Positions 7,389 through 14,271 of a stretch of DNA of 16,620 nucleotides are shown here, one piece after another. Origin of the DNA: Gammaproteobacteria bacterium UBA7310. GTDB taxonomy: Bacteria > Pseudomonadota > Gammaproteobacteria > Pseudomonadales > Ketobacteraceae. Within the stretch, counting starts at the first letter, position 1, and the number at the start of each line of letters is the position of its first letter. A program made the position numbers and the translations under genes. The stretch lies in assembly GCA_002471665.1 (NCBI GenBank), contig DKQK01000042.1:1-16620 (forward strand), in the 5' to 3' direction. The notes under the pieces were generated by a model. The model was not told where the DNA came from and searched no databases. It saw only the letters and a list, made by a program, of their open reading frames with translations.

Positions 7389-8431
7389 AGGGCCTCCAGG
7401 GTTTTCATGGCGGCGGTGACGATGTCATCGGCGTGGTTCATATAAATATTTTCACGGCGCAGGTAGGGCATGGGGGTGTCGAATCCGGTGACACGGGCGA
7501 TGGGCGCCTTCAATTCAGTAAAAGTCTGCTCCTGCAGGGAAGCGCTGATCTCGGCAGCTACGCCGCAGTGGCGGGCGGCTTCCTGAATAATGACGCAATG
7601 CCCGGTTTTCTGCACGGACGCCACCAGGGTATCGATGTCCAGGGGGCTGATGGTGGCCACATCGATGACCTCGGCGGATATACCTTTTTCCTGGAGTTGA
7701 TCCGCTGCCTGCAGGGTTTCGTGTACCATGGCTCCCCAACTGATCAATGTGATGTGTTCACCCTGTCGCAGGGTGTAACAGGTGTCCAGCGGCAGGCCAA
7801 CGCCATCATCATAGATTTCCTGCTTCACCATGCGGTAGATGCGTTTGGGTTCGAGGAAAATGACCGGATCGGGATCTTCAATGGCGCTGAGCAACAATCC
7901 ATAAGCGCGAGTGGGGGACGAGGGAATCACCACTCGAAGCCCCGGTATATGAGCGAACAGCGCTTCGGTACTTTCCGAGTGGTGCTCCGGCGCGTGGATC
8001 CCGCCGCCATAGGGAGCCCTCAACACCATAGGGCAGGAGAGACGGCCCCGCGTGCGATTACGCAGGCGTGCGGCGTGGGAAACGATGTGCTCCATGGTGG
8101 CATAGATAAAGCCCATAAACTGGATTTCAGCAACCGGGCGCAGCTGTTGTGCGGCCATGCCTATGCTGATGCCCGCGATCAGAGTTTCCGCCAACGGGGT
8201 GTCCATCACCCGTTTGTGGCCAAAGCGTTCTTTTAATCCCACGGTTGCACGAAATACGCCGCCATTAGTAGCGACATCCTCTCCCAAAACCACCACGTTG
8301 GAGTCGCTGGCCATGGCACGGTGTAGCGCCATATTAATGGCATCGATCATGGTGACGATATGGGGTGTGGCGGGGTCACCCGGGCTGTGTTTTTTATCCA
8401 GTGAGGCGATGTTGCTTTCAGGCATGCCCAT
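7385..8431 (-). CDS. bkdA2: 2-oxoacid dehydrogenase E1 component, beta subunit
   Basis: Beta subunit (348 aa) of the thiamine-diphosphate-dependent E1 that decarboxylates a 2-oxoacid and reductively acylates E2. Visible landmarks are the TPP-activating glutamate region VVLGEDVATNGGVF (E51), PVAEIQFMGF, LRAPYGGGIHAPEHHSES and DPVIFLEPKRIYR, then the C-terminal transketolase fold with VIDVATISPLDIDTL. About 25 residues precede the conserved core, slightly more than in Pseudomonas BkdA2. The start has GGAG (8438-8441) 6 nt upstream and lies 1 nt from the E1 alpha stop. The family cannot be separated cleanly into pyruvate and branched-chain types by eye, so the branched-chain assignment rests on the operon. 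Confidence 0.9.
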   Translation of the reverse strand: MGMPESNIASLDKKHSPGDPATPHIVTMIDAINMALHRAMASDSNVVVLGEDVATNGGVFRATVGLKERFGHKRVMDTPLAETLIAGISIGMAAQQLRPVAEIQFMGFIYATMEHIVSHAARLRNRTRGRLSCPMVLRAPYGGGIHAPEHHSESTEALFAHIPGLRVVIPSSPTRAYGLLLSAIEDPDPVIFLEPKRIYRMVKQEIYDDGVGLPLDTCYTLRQGEHITLISWGAMVHETLQAADQLQEKGISAEVIDVATISPLDIDTLVASVQKTGHCVIIQEAARHCGVAAEISASLQEQTFTELKAPIARVTGFDTPMPYLRRENIYMNHADDIVTAAMKTLEAL

Positions 8432-8432
8432 A

Positions 8433-9512
8433 TTATTCTCCCTCTGCTTTCGCCGCTTTGCTGAGTGCAGCCTGGCGTTGTTGCATCAGGTGCACGGGAA
8501 GTTCTTCGTATAAATAATCGAACAGGTCGGAAACCGGTTGATCCGGCAATTGCAGGTAGGCTTGTACGGCACTTTCGACTTCCTGCTTGCATGCGTCCAG
8601 CAAAGCCTGTTCCTGTTGTTCATCCCACAGAGCCTGTTCATGCAGGTAGGTGCGCAGGCGTTTAACCGGTTCCCGTAGCCAGGCGGCATTGACTTCATCA
8701 TGGGCACGGTAGCGGGTGGCATCGTCGGCGGTGGTATGATCCCCTAGCCGGTAACTAACCGCTTCAATCAGAGTGGCTCCTTTGCCCTGATGGGCTTTGT
8801 TCACGGCGTGGCGCACCGCATCGAATACCGCACTTACGTCATTGCCATCCACCTGAAAGCCCTCAATGCCGGCAGCCACGGCTTTCTGCGCGATGGTTTC
8901 GGCACCGGTTTGTATGCTTCTGGGCACGGAGATGGCCCACTGATTGTTGTTCACCACCATCACCATAGGCAGCTGCCAGACACCGGCCAGATTCATGGCT
9001 TCATAAAAGTCCCCCCGTGAGGTGGCGCCTTCACCACAAGTGACCAGGGCGCAGCGTTTTTCACCGCGAATTTTTATGGCACTGGCAACGCCGGCTGCGT
9101 GCGTAACCTGCGTTGCGATGGGAACGCTGTTGGGAAAATCCTGGGCAGCGGTGCCCGTGAAGTGATTACCCCATTCATCCCCGCCCCAATATTGCAGTTG
9201 TTGTTGAAACGGAACATCACGCAGGTACTGGGTGGCCTGATCCCGATAGTAGGGTAGAAAAACATCCTGTTTGCCCAGCGCCAGTCCGATGCCGGTGCCG
9301 ATGGCCTCCTGGCCCAGGCAGGAGGCATAGGTACCCATCTGCCCGGTACGCTGTAATGCCACCACCCGCTGATCAAAGGTTCGTATCATGACCATGGTGC
9401 GGTAACTCTTCAGCAAAAAATCTGCATCGAGATAGTCGGGCAGTGGCGATTCCACCGCACCGTCGGCGTTGATGAATCGATGTTGTTGATAGGGCTTGCT
9501 GGTGTACTGCAT
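8433..9512 (-). CDS. bkdA1: 2-oxoacid dehydrogenase E1 component, alpha subunit
   Basis: Alpha subunit (359 aa) of the TPP-dependent E1. The TPP/Mg motif is G160-E-G followed after about 25 residues by VVNNNQWAIS (N188-N190). The loop YRLGDHTTADDATRYR (254-269) carries the conserved active-site His and Arg residues. By recall, this loop and the C-terminal FDYLYEELP segment resemble Bacillus-type PdhA as much as Pseudomonas BkdA1, so a database label of pyruvate dehydrogenase E1 alpha is quite possible. Leucine dehydrogenase 3 nt upstream argues for branched-chain 2-oxoacids. The ribosome-binding site GGGAG (9521-9525, 8 nt spacing) lies inside the end of the leucine dehydrogenase gene, implying coupled translation. 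Confidence 0.88.
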   Translation of the reverse strand: MQYTSKPYQQHRFINADGAVESPLPDYLDADFLLKSYRTMVMIRTFDQRVVALQRTGQMGTYASCLGQEAIGTGIGLALGKQDVFLPYYRDQATQYLRDVPFQQQLQYWGGDEWGNHFTGTAAQDFPNSVPIATQVTHAAGVASAIKIRGEKRCALVTCGEGATSRGDFYEAMNLAGVWQLPMVMVVNNNQWAISVPRSIQTGAETIAQKAVAAGIEGFQVDGNDVSAVFDAVRHAVNKAHQGKGATLIEAVSYRLGDHTTADDATRYRAHDEVNAAWLREPVKRLRTYLHEQALWDEQQEQALLDACKQEVESAVQAYLQLPDQPVSDLFDYLYEELPVHLMQQRQAALSKAAKAEGE

Positions 9513-9515
9513 GGT

Positions 9516-10553
9516 TCAGGCTCCCACGGTTTCTTGGTATAGGATTTCTTCTGCGGTGAGGTCGGCAATGGTGGAGGGGGGCAGGTTTTCCACACTGGAA
9601 CGGGTAAAAATATCGTATAGGGTTTCACTGATGCCCCAGGTCTTGTTGGAAATTTCCTGTTGGGTTGCACGGTGCAGGCCCATGGAAACCTGAATCAGAC
9701 CACCGGCGTTGATGACGTAATCCGGGGCGTACAAAATACCGCGCTGGTGCAGTTGCTGCCCCACGTCAGGAGTGGCCAACTGATTATTGGCAGAACCGGC
9801 GATGATGTCACAATGCAGCACGTTGATGGTTTCATGGTTGATGACGCCACCCAGGCCGCACGGGGACAGAATGTGGCAGTGGGCAGAACAGAACTGATCA
9901 GGCGACATGGGTTCGGCATGGAATGCAGTTTGCGCCTGTTTCACTTTACTTTCCTGCAGGTCGGTCACCAGCAGTCGGGCGCCTTCTTCATAGAGTAAGG
10001 ATGCCAGGTGAAAACCCACGTTGCCCATGCCCTGAATGGCAACAGTGAGGCCTTTCAGTTTTGAGTTGCCGTAACGCTGCAAGGCGGCGGCTTTCATGCC
10101 TGCCAGTACACCCAAGGCAGTGTTGGGTGATGGGTCCAGCCCGTCACTGTGGCTGCCGGATACGTGGGGAGTGACTTTTGCCACCTGATCCATATCGTGA
10201 ATGGTGGTACCGCTGTCGATGGCGGTGATATAGCGCCCGCCCAATTCATTGACGAAACGGCCGAAGGCTTGATACAGGGCTTTGCGGTCAAAGGGTTCTG
10301 CCGGTTTCAGGATCACCGCTTTGCCGCCACCCTGGGGAACTTTGGCCAGTGCTGCTTTGTAGCTCATGCCTCGAGCCAGGCGCACCACGTCCATAATGGC
10401 GGCAGTATCGCTGTGATATTCAATGCAACGGCAACCACCCAGGGCAGGGCCCAGCTTGGTGTTGTGTATTGCGATAATGGATTTTAATCCGCTGTCCGGA
10501 TCGGATTTGAAATGCAGCTCACCCAGGCGTGCCTGCTCGATGATGTCGAACAT
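9516..10553 (-). CDS. ldh: Leucine (branched-chain amino acid) dehydrogenase
   Basis: NAD-dependent amino acid dehydrogenase of the Glu/Leu/Phe/Val family (345 aa), oxidatively deaminating Leu/Ile/Val to 2-oxoacids and ammonia. Visible landmarks: LGPALGGCR (34-42), K66 in GMSYKAA, K78 in the catalytic GGGKAVI loop, D113 in TAIDSGTT, and the Rossmann motif QGMGNVG (174-180) followed by LLVTD (194-198). The C-terminal block includes AGSANNQLA and YVINAGGLIQ. A near-ideal ribosome-binding site AAGGAG (10560-10565, 6 nt spacing) fixes the ATG. It is the first gene of a four-gene operon with E1 alpha, E1 beta and E2, and supplies their substrate. LeuDH is preferred over PheDH or ValDH by context and overall resemblance, but specificity is not proven. 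Confidence 0.88.
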   Translation of the reverse strand: MFDIIEQARLGELHFKSDPDSGLKSIIAIHNTKLGPALGGCRCIEYHSDTAAIMDVVRLARGMSYKAALAKVPQGGGKAVILKPAEPFDRKALYQAFGRFVNELGGRYITAIDSGTTIHDMDQVAKVTPHVSGSHSDGLDPSPNTALGVLAGMKAAALQRYGNSKLKGLTVAIQGMGNVGFHLASLLYEEGARLLVTDLQESKVKQAQTAFHAEPMSPDQFCSAHCHILSPCGLGGVINHETINVLHCDIIAGSANNQLATPDVGQQLHQRGILYAPDYVINAGGLIQVSMGLHRATQQEISNKTWGISETLYDIFTRSSVENLPPSTIADLTAEEILYQETVGA

Positions 10554-10885
10554 ATTTGTCTCCTTCCAAACGAGAGTGGGGTAACACTCGTTGTTTTTCC
10601 GGTTGCGTGTTGCAGGCTGGATCGCAGCGCACTACACGTCATTCAGATTGGTTTCATTAAAAAATATAATGTATTAACGGCCGCTTGCCGAGGTGAAATA
10701 GTACAGGTTTTGTTACCGGGTCGTTGCGATTGACCCTAACCTGTTGAAGTCGTTGATGATTGTGTGGTGAGATAATTCAGCAGGATCCGCAGTAAACGGA
10801 CCGGTGGTATGGATGGCGGTGCTGTTAATAACTGCACCCGATTATAAAGGCGTTCCATATAACCGGGTGCAAAGCATAATTCACG
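10554..10885 (-). promoter_or_regulatory. Upstream region of the ldh-bkd operon
   Basis: This 332-nt stretch holds no gene I can support. From the operon outward it contains the ldh ribosome-binding site (10560-10565); an imperfect inverted repeat, AACGAG (10569-10574) with CTCGTT (10587-10592); and an AT-rich patch with the dyad CATTA-N7-TAATG (10655-10671) next to - strand TTAATACATTATATT, the likeliest promoter area. At the far end is the fabY hairpin (10833-10871). I could not pick a single -35/-10 pair with confidence. The AT-rich dyad could suit an Lrp-type regulator such as BkdR of Pseudomonas, but no regulator gene is adjacent, and I saw no clear LiuR-like site. Confidence 0.35.
10833..10871 (-). 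terminator. 14-bp hairpin after fabY
   Basis: Arms TGCACCCGATTATA (10833-10846) and TATAACCGGGTGCA (10858-10871) pair over 14 positions with a single G-T type mismatch and an 11-nt loop. The hairpin begins 15 nt past the fabY stop. On the - strand the stem is followed by AGTTATTAAC rather than a true T-run, so termination may be partial. It would separate fabY from the ldh-bkd operon. Confidence 0.55.
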
Positions 10886-12718
10886 CTAATACTCAAAGTC
10901 GGTTTTCAGATGCAACGGCCGATAGCCCGGTATGTTGATAGCCGAGCTTGAGATTGACAACTGCTCGCCCTTGATTTCAGGTTCGCCAAAACGATAAATG
11001 GAAGCGGGGATGCTAGTCAGCGCCGCGTCATGATATTGGTGCTGGCTGCTTTGGACACTTTCGTGCTTGTTCTGATAATCGTGCCAGCGCTGATCGCCGT
11101 AGCGTTTTTTCAGGAAGCGCCCAACCCAGCTTGGTGACAGCAATGCCGCACTGGCGTTATTACCGCCAAAACCCTTGGCATTGATAAGGGCGCCGGTGAA
11201 GTGTGCGCTACCGAAATCCCGATGTTGATTGCTTAATGACAGATGGGTTTGGTGGACATCTTCGGCAAACCCGGTAACGGTGCGAATGCCGGGTACGATG
11301 CCCTGCTGAAAGACACCGAGTGCCGCGGCAATCTGATCGCCTCCGGCCACCCCAATGGAGTGCCCCAGAAAGCATTTAACCGCCGCCAGTGGCCACTGCT
11401 GAATATTGAATGCACCTGCCAGCGAATCCAGAATATGGGATTCTGTAACACGGTTTTGTGGTGTGCCGGTACCATGGGCCATGACAAAACTGTGTTGCAG
11501 GCCACCGCTGTCGGCCAGTGCCTGCTGCAAACAATCCAGAGCCCGGCCCACAGTGAGATAATTGCCGATACCCGGAGCGGATATAGATCGCTTGATGCCG
11601 TCTGCGTGGATAAACACGTCCGGTACCGCAGCATAAATGCTGGCCCCTAATTCCATTGCCAGATCATCGCTGCACAGGATCAGGAACTGTGATGACTCGC
11701 CAATGGTGAAGCCACAGTTATCGGCAAAAGGGCGGCAGGCACGACGATAATCCACGTCCCCTTCAATGCCATCCAGTTTGCGTAAACCCTCGTCTTCCGC
11801 CAAGGCACTCATGGCACGGTAGCCCTCCATTACTTCAGGAATAATGGGGGCTTCGCTGGCTCCGACCACGGCCACTTTGGCACGGCCGCTTTGAATATCC
11901 TGTACTGCCATGCGCAGGTTATACAAAAAGGTGGCACAGGCACCGGCCATGGCTCCGGTCTGGCCCACATTCCCCAATACATAGGCATTGACGAAATCCG
12001 CAGTCATATCGGCGAAACCCATGGGACACTGTTTGGAGCTGACCCGTTTGCCCTGCAGGTTGCTGCGCAGCATACCACCGGTGCCGAACTCGTCCAGCTG
12101 GCCCATGGCGGAGCTGGCATAAACACTGACCTGTTGCGGATCCAGCTTGTCCTGAATGGTTTGCCAGTCTATTCCAGTGGAGCGCAAGGCATCGGATACG
12201 GCAAAGGTTGCCAGCTGCAGGCCACGGGGGTGATTACGGGATGTATAGCTGTCACCGGGGTGAAAGCCGGTTGGGATCTGGCCTGCAGCACGAACCGGAT
12301 AGGGGCGGCTGTCTTCCAACAAAATGCGGGTGGCATCTTCACAGGTTACGGTGGCTTCGTCGCCGTTGATACTGATCCGCCAATGGCTGGGAACGTCATT
12401 GGGTAAATCTTTTTTACGCAGTTTGAATGTCAGCTGGTTATCCTGAGAATTCATCTTTACCGGCTTTTGCAGGCTTACACGTTCAACATCGAAGTGATTC
12501 TTTTCAATTTTCCGGATCAGGGTACCGGCCAGTATTTCATCTTGATTCAGGGGGTGGTCACTGCCGTTGGCCATGAGTGTTGTCAGGCTCTGCAGACATT
12601 CCTGTTGCGTGCTCTGGCTCAGGCTGTCGAACACCATACGTTGGTAGCCATGGTGAAATGAAGCCCGACCGGCCGCATTGACGCCGCCAAAACCGATGAT
12701 CAAGGGTAGTGCTTTCAA
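10886..12718 (-). CDS. fabY: FabY-type beta-ketoacyl-ACP synthase (610 aa, TTG start)
   Basis: Long ketoacyl synthase matching P. aeruginosa FabY by recall. FabY condenses acetyl-CoA with malonyl-ACP to start fatty acid synthesis, in place of FabH. Diagnostic blocks are the N-terminal LPLIIGFGGVNAAGRASFHHG, AGQIPTGFHPG, LRSTGIDW, GACATFLYN, GYRAMSALA, VFIHADG.KRSISAPG.GNYLTV, AHGTGTPQNRVTES, VKCFLGHS and KGFGGNNAS. In 610-residue numbering the catalytic Cys is C261, with H415, K448 and H453. I chose TTG 12716-12718 because GGAG lies 7 nt upstream and translation then starts MKALPLIIGFGG, like P. aeruginosa FabY. A GTG at 12802 would add 28 non-conserved residues and has no ribosome-binding site. 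It has its own promoter region and lies downstream of the thiolase in the same direction. Confidence 0.88.
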   Translation of the reverse strand: MKALPLIIGFGGVNAAGRASFHHGYQRMVFDSLSQSTQQECLQSLTTLMANGSDHPLNQDEILAGTLIRKIEKNHFDVERVSLQKPVKMNSQDNQLTFKLRKKDLPNDVPSHWRISINGDEATVTCEDATRILLEDSRPYPVRAAGQIPTGFHPGDSYTSRNHPRGLQLATFAVSDALRSTGIDWQTIQDKLDPQQVSVYASSAMGQLDEFGTGGMLRSNLQGKRVSSKQCPMGFADMTADFVNAYVLGNVGQTGAMAGACATFLYNLRMAVQDIQSGRAKVAVVGASEAPIIPEVMEGYRAMSALAEDEGLRKLDGIEGDVDYRRACRPFADNCGFTIGESSQFLILCSDDLAMELGASIYAAVPDVFIHADGIKRSISAPGIGNYLTVGRALDCLQQALADSGGLQHSFVMAHGTGTPQNRVTESHILDSLAGAFNIQQWPLAAVKCFLGHSIGVAGGDQIAAALGVFQQGIVPGIRTVTGFAEDVHQTHLSLSNQHRDFGSAHFTGALINAKGFGGNNASAALLSPSWVGRFLKKRYGDQRWHDYQNKHESVQSSQHQYHDAALTSIPASIYRFGEPEIKGEQLSISSSAINIPGYRPLHLKTDFEY

Positions 12719-12826
12719 AGTGGGACTCCGTGATTCCTGCAAATTGGATTTAGCCTGTCCATTGTAGAGAGTGAAAAATTCCCTGCCAGACCCATTGGTC
12801 ACAATGGTGGCGATAAAGTGAAACCA

Positions 12827-12854
12827 TTTGTAAAAGTGTAAGAAGGTATGTCAA
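12827..12854 (-). promoter_or_regulatory. Putative promoter of fabY
   Basis: On the - strand, a perfect -35 TTGACA (12849-12854) and a -10-like TACAAA (12827-12832, 4 of 6) are separated by 16 bp. The start point would be near 12820, giving a leader of about 100 nt to the TTG start. The sequence GAAACCATTTG (+, 12820-12830) over the -10 loosely resembles fatty-acid regulator half-sites (PsrA type), but its spacing is wrong. Confidence 0.45.
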
Positions 12855-12886
12855 TTGGGTGGGGGAAAGGGGATAAAAGAGGGGGG

Positions 12887-12915
12887 TAAAGAGGCGTTTT
12901 TCAAACGCCTCTTTA
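12887..12915 (-). terminator. Terminator after the thiolase gene
   Basis: Perfect 13-bp arms TAAAGAGGCGTTT (12887-12899) and AAACGCCTCTTTA (12903-12915) enclose a 3-nt loop. The hairpin starts 6 nt past the thiolase stop. Read on the - strand it ends in CTCTTTA, a short U-rich tail, so it is a plausible intrinsic terminator separating the thiolase from fabY. Confidence 0.75.
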
Positions 12916-12921
12916 ATGAGG

Positions 12922-14103
12922 TCAGATTAATTCAATGGCCATGGACGTGGCTTCACCGCCACCGATACACAAAGAGGCAACGCCGCGCTTGCCACCCCGT
13001 TGTTTCAATGCGTGAATCAAACTCAGGATAATGCGGGAGCCGGTGGAACCGATGGGGTGGCCCAGAGCGCAGGCTCCGCCATGGACATTGACTTTGTCGT
13101 GGGGAATGTTGTGTTTCTGCATGGCCAGCATGGTCACCATGGCAAAAGCCTCATTGATTTCGAACAGATCCACATCCGCCGCACTCCAACCGGTTTTGGC
13201 AAACAGCTTCTCCAGCGAGCCAACCGGAGCCAGAGTGAATTCTGAAGGATGCTGGGATTGGGTGGTATGTGCAACAATGCGGGCCAGGGGCGCCAGGCCC
13301 TTTGCACTGGCAACCGATTCGCGCATCAGCACCAGAGCCGAGGCACCGTCGGAAATGGAGCTGGCGTTGGCGGCGGTGATGGTCCCGTCCTTGCTGAAGG
13401 CTGCCCGCAGGGTGGGAATCTTCTCCAGGTTGGCGTTACCGGGTTGCTCGTCTTCCGCTACCACCATTTCCCCTTTGCGGGTGGTAATGGTGACCGGCAC
13501 GATCTCATCTTGAAAAGAACCATTGGCAATGGCTTGCTGGGCCCGTTGCAGGGAGGTGATGGCGAACTCATCCATGGCTTCCCGGGACAGGCCTTCCTTG
13601 TCCGCCACTTCCTGCGCAAAGGAGCCCATCAGTCGGCCGGTTTTGGCGTCCTCCAGGCCATCCAGAAACATATGGTCCTTAATCTCGCCATGTCCCATTC
13701 GCAAGCCGCTGCGGGCTTTTTCCAGCACGTAGGGGGCGTTGGACATGCTTTCCATGCCCCCGCTGACCATGATGTCGTTGGTGCCGGCTTTGATCAGGTC
13801 ATGGGCCAGCATGGTGGCTTTCATGCCGGAGCCACAAAGCTTGTTGATGGTGGTGCAGCCGGTGGCCTCCGGTAAGCCCGCGTTCAGGGCGGCCTGGCGG
13901 GCCGGCCCCTGCTTGAGGCCCGCAGGCAGTACGCATCCCATGATCACTTCCTGCACGTCCTGCGGCGCTATGCCGGCCCGTGCCACTGCTTCACGGATGC
14001 TGATGGCACCCAGCTCAGGGGCGGTGACGGAAGCAAGTGAACCCTGGAAGCCGCCCATTGGGGTGCGGGCACCGTTTACAATAACAACTGCATCTTCGCT
14101 CAT
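12922..14103 (-). CDS. Acetyl-CoA C-acetyltransferase (thiolase II)
   Basis: Thiolase of 393 aa, the family's usual length, interconverting two acetyl-CoA and acetoacetyl-CoA. The acyl-accepting Cys is C90 in INKLCGSGMKA. N317 lies in NEAF, H349 in GGACALGHPIGSTGSR, and the second catalytic Cys is C379 in SLCIGGGEATSMAIE. The VHGGACALGHPIG stretch and the overall sequence fit the biosynthetic/AtoB-PhaA group better than FadA, but by eye I cannot decide between a role in acetoacetate or branched-chain breakdown and one in polyhydroxybutyrate supply. AGGA (14111-14114) lies 7 nt before the ATG. The gene is flanked by its own upstream regulatory region and a strong terminator, so it looks monocistronic. 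Confidence 0.92.
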   Translation of the reverse strand: MSEDAVVIVNGARTPMGGFQGSLASVTAPELGAISIREAVARAGIAPQDVQEVIMGCVLPAGLKQGPARQAALNAGLPEATGCTTINKLCGSGMKATMLAHDLIKAGTNDIMVSGGMESMSNAPYVLEKARSGLRMGHGEIKDHMFLDGLEDAKTGRLMGSFAQEVADKEGLSREAMDEFAITSLQRAQQAIANGSFQDEIVPVTITTRKGEMVVAEDEQPGNANLEKIPTLRAAFSKDGTITAANASSISDGASALVLMRESVASAKGLAPLARIVAHTTQSQHPSEFTLAPVGSLEKLFAKTGWSAADVDLFEINEAFAMVTMLAMQKHNIPHDKVNVHGGACALGHPIGSTGSRIILSLIHALKQRGGKRGVASLCIGGGEATSMAIELI

Positions 14104-14171
14104 GGTGTAGTCCTACATTGTTTAGTTTGGTCTGGTCGCCTGGAATGTCGGCGTAGTGGTAAAAGGAGGGC

Positions 14172-14201
14172 ATTTTAACGATAAATGGGGGGGGGTGCGA
14201 A
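14172..14201 (-). promoter_or_regulatory. Putative thiolase promoter with G/C homopolymer spacer
   Basis: On the - strand, TTCGCA (14196-14201, 4 of 6 to TTGACA) and TAAAAT (14172-14177, 5 of 6 to TATAAT) are separated by 18 bp. The first nine of these are an unbroken C run (+ strand G9, 14187-14195). The leader to the ATG would be about 60 nt. The -35 match is weak, so this is tentative. Confidence 0.35.
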
Positions 14202-14209
14202 TGATCAAA

Positions 14210-14225
14210 TACTCCAAATGGAGTA
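14210..14225. promoter_or_regulatory. 16-bp palindrome upstream of thiolase promoter
   Basis: TACTCC-AAAT-GGAGTA consists of perfect 7-bp arms (TACTCCA/TGGAGTA) around a 2-nt centre. It lies about 110 bp upstream of the thiolase ATG and 8 bp upstream of the putative -35. It has no T-run and is too short to be a convincing terminator for the GGDEF-EAL gene, so an operator is the better reading. The regulator is unknown. Confidence 0.4.
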
Positions 14226-14271
14226 GCATCGTGGCGATGGCGGCAACCGGGAACGCAGAATAAACAGTAGT

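Noticed and set aside
7433..8236. 267-codon open frame on the + strand opposite the E1 beta gene
   Set aside because: It is wholly antisense to a strongly supported enzyme and its His/Gly/Arg-rich composition is typical of a shadow frame; it shows no recognisable domain.
12820..12830. PsrA-type fatty-acid regulator site over the fabY -10
   Set aside because: GAAACCATTTG has only one good half-site and the wrong spacing for the known consensus, so it is not listed as a site.
13249..13875. 208-codon open frame on the + strand opposite the thiolase
   Set aside because: It is antisense to a clear thiolase, is His/Gly-rich with no motif, and has no credible ribosome-binding site or promoter.
14227..14239. 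CATCG-TGG-CGATG as the terminator of the right-hand GGDEF-EAL gene
   Set aside because: The stem is only 5 bp with no T-run on the - strand; too weak to call.
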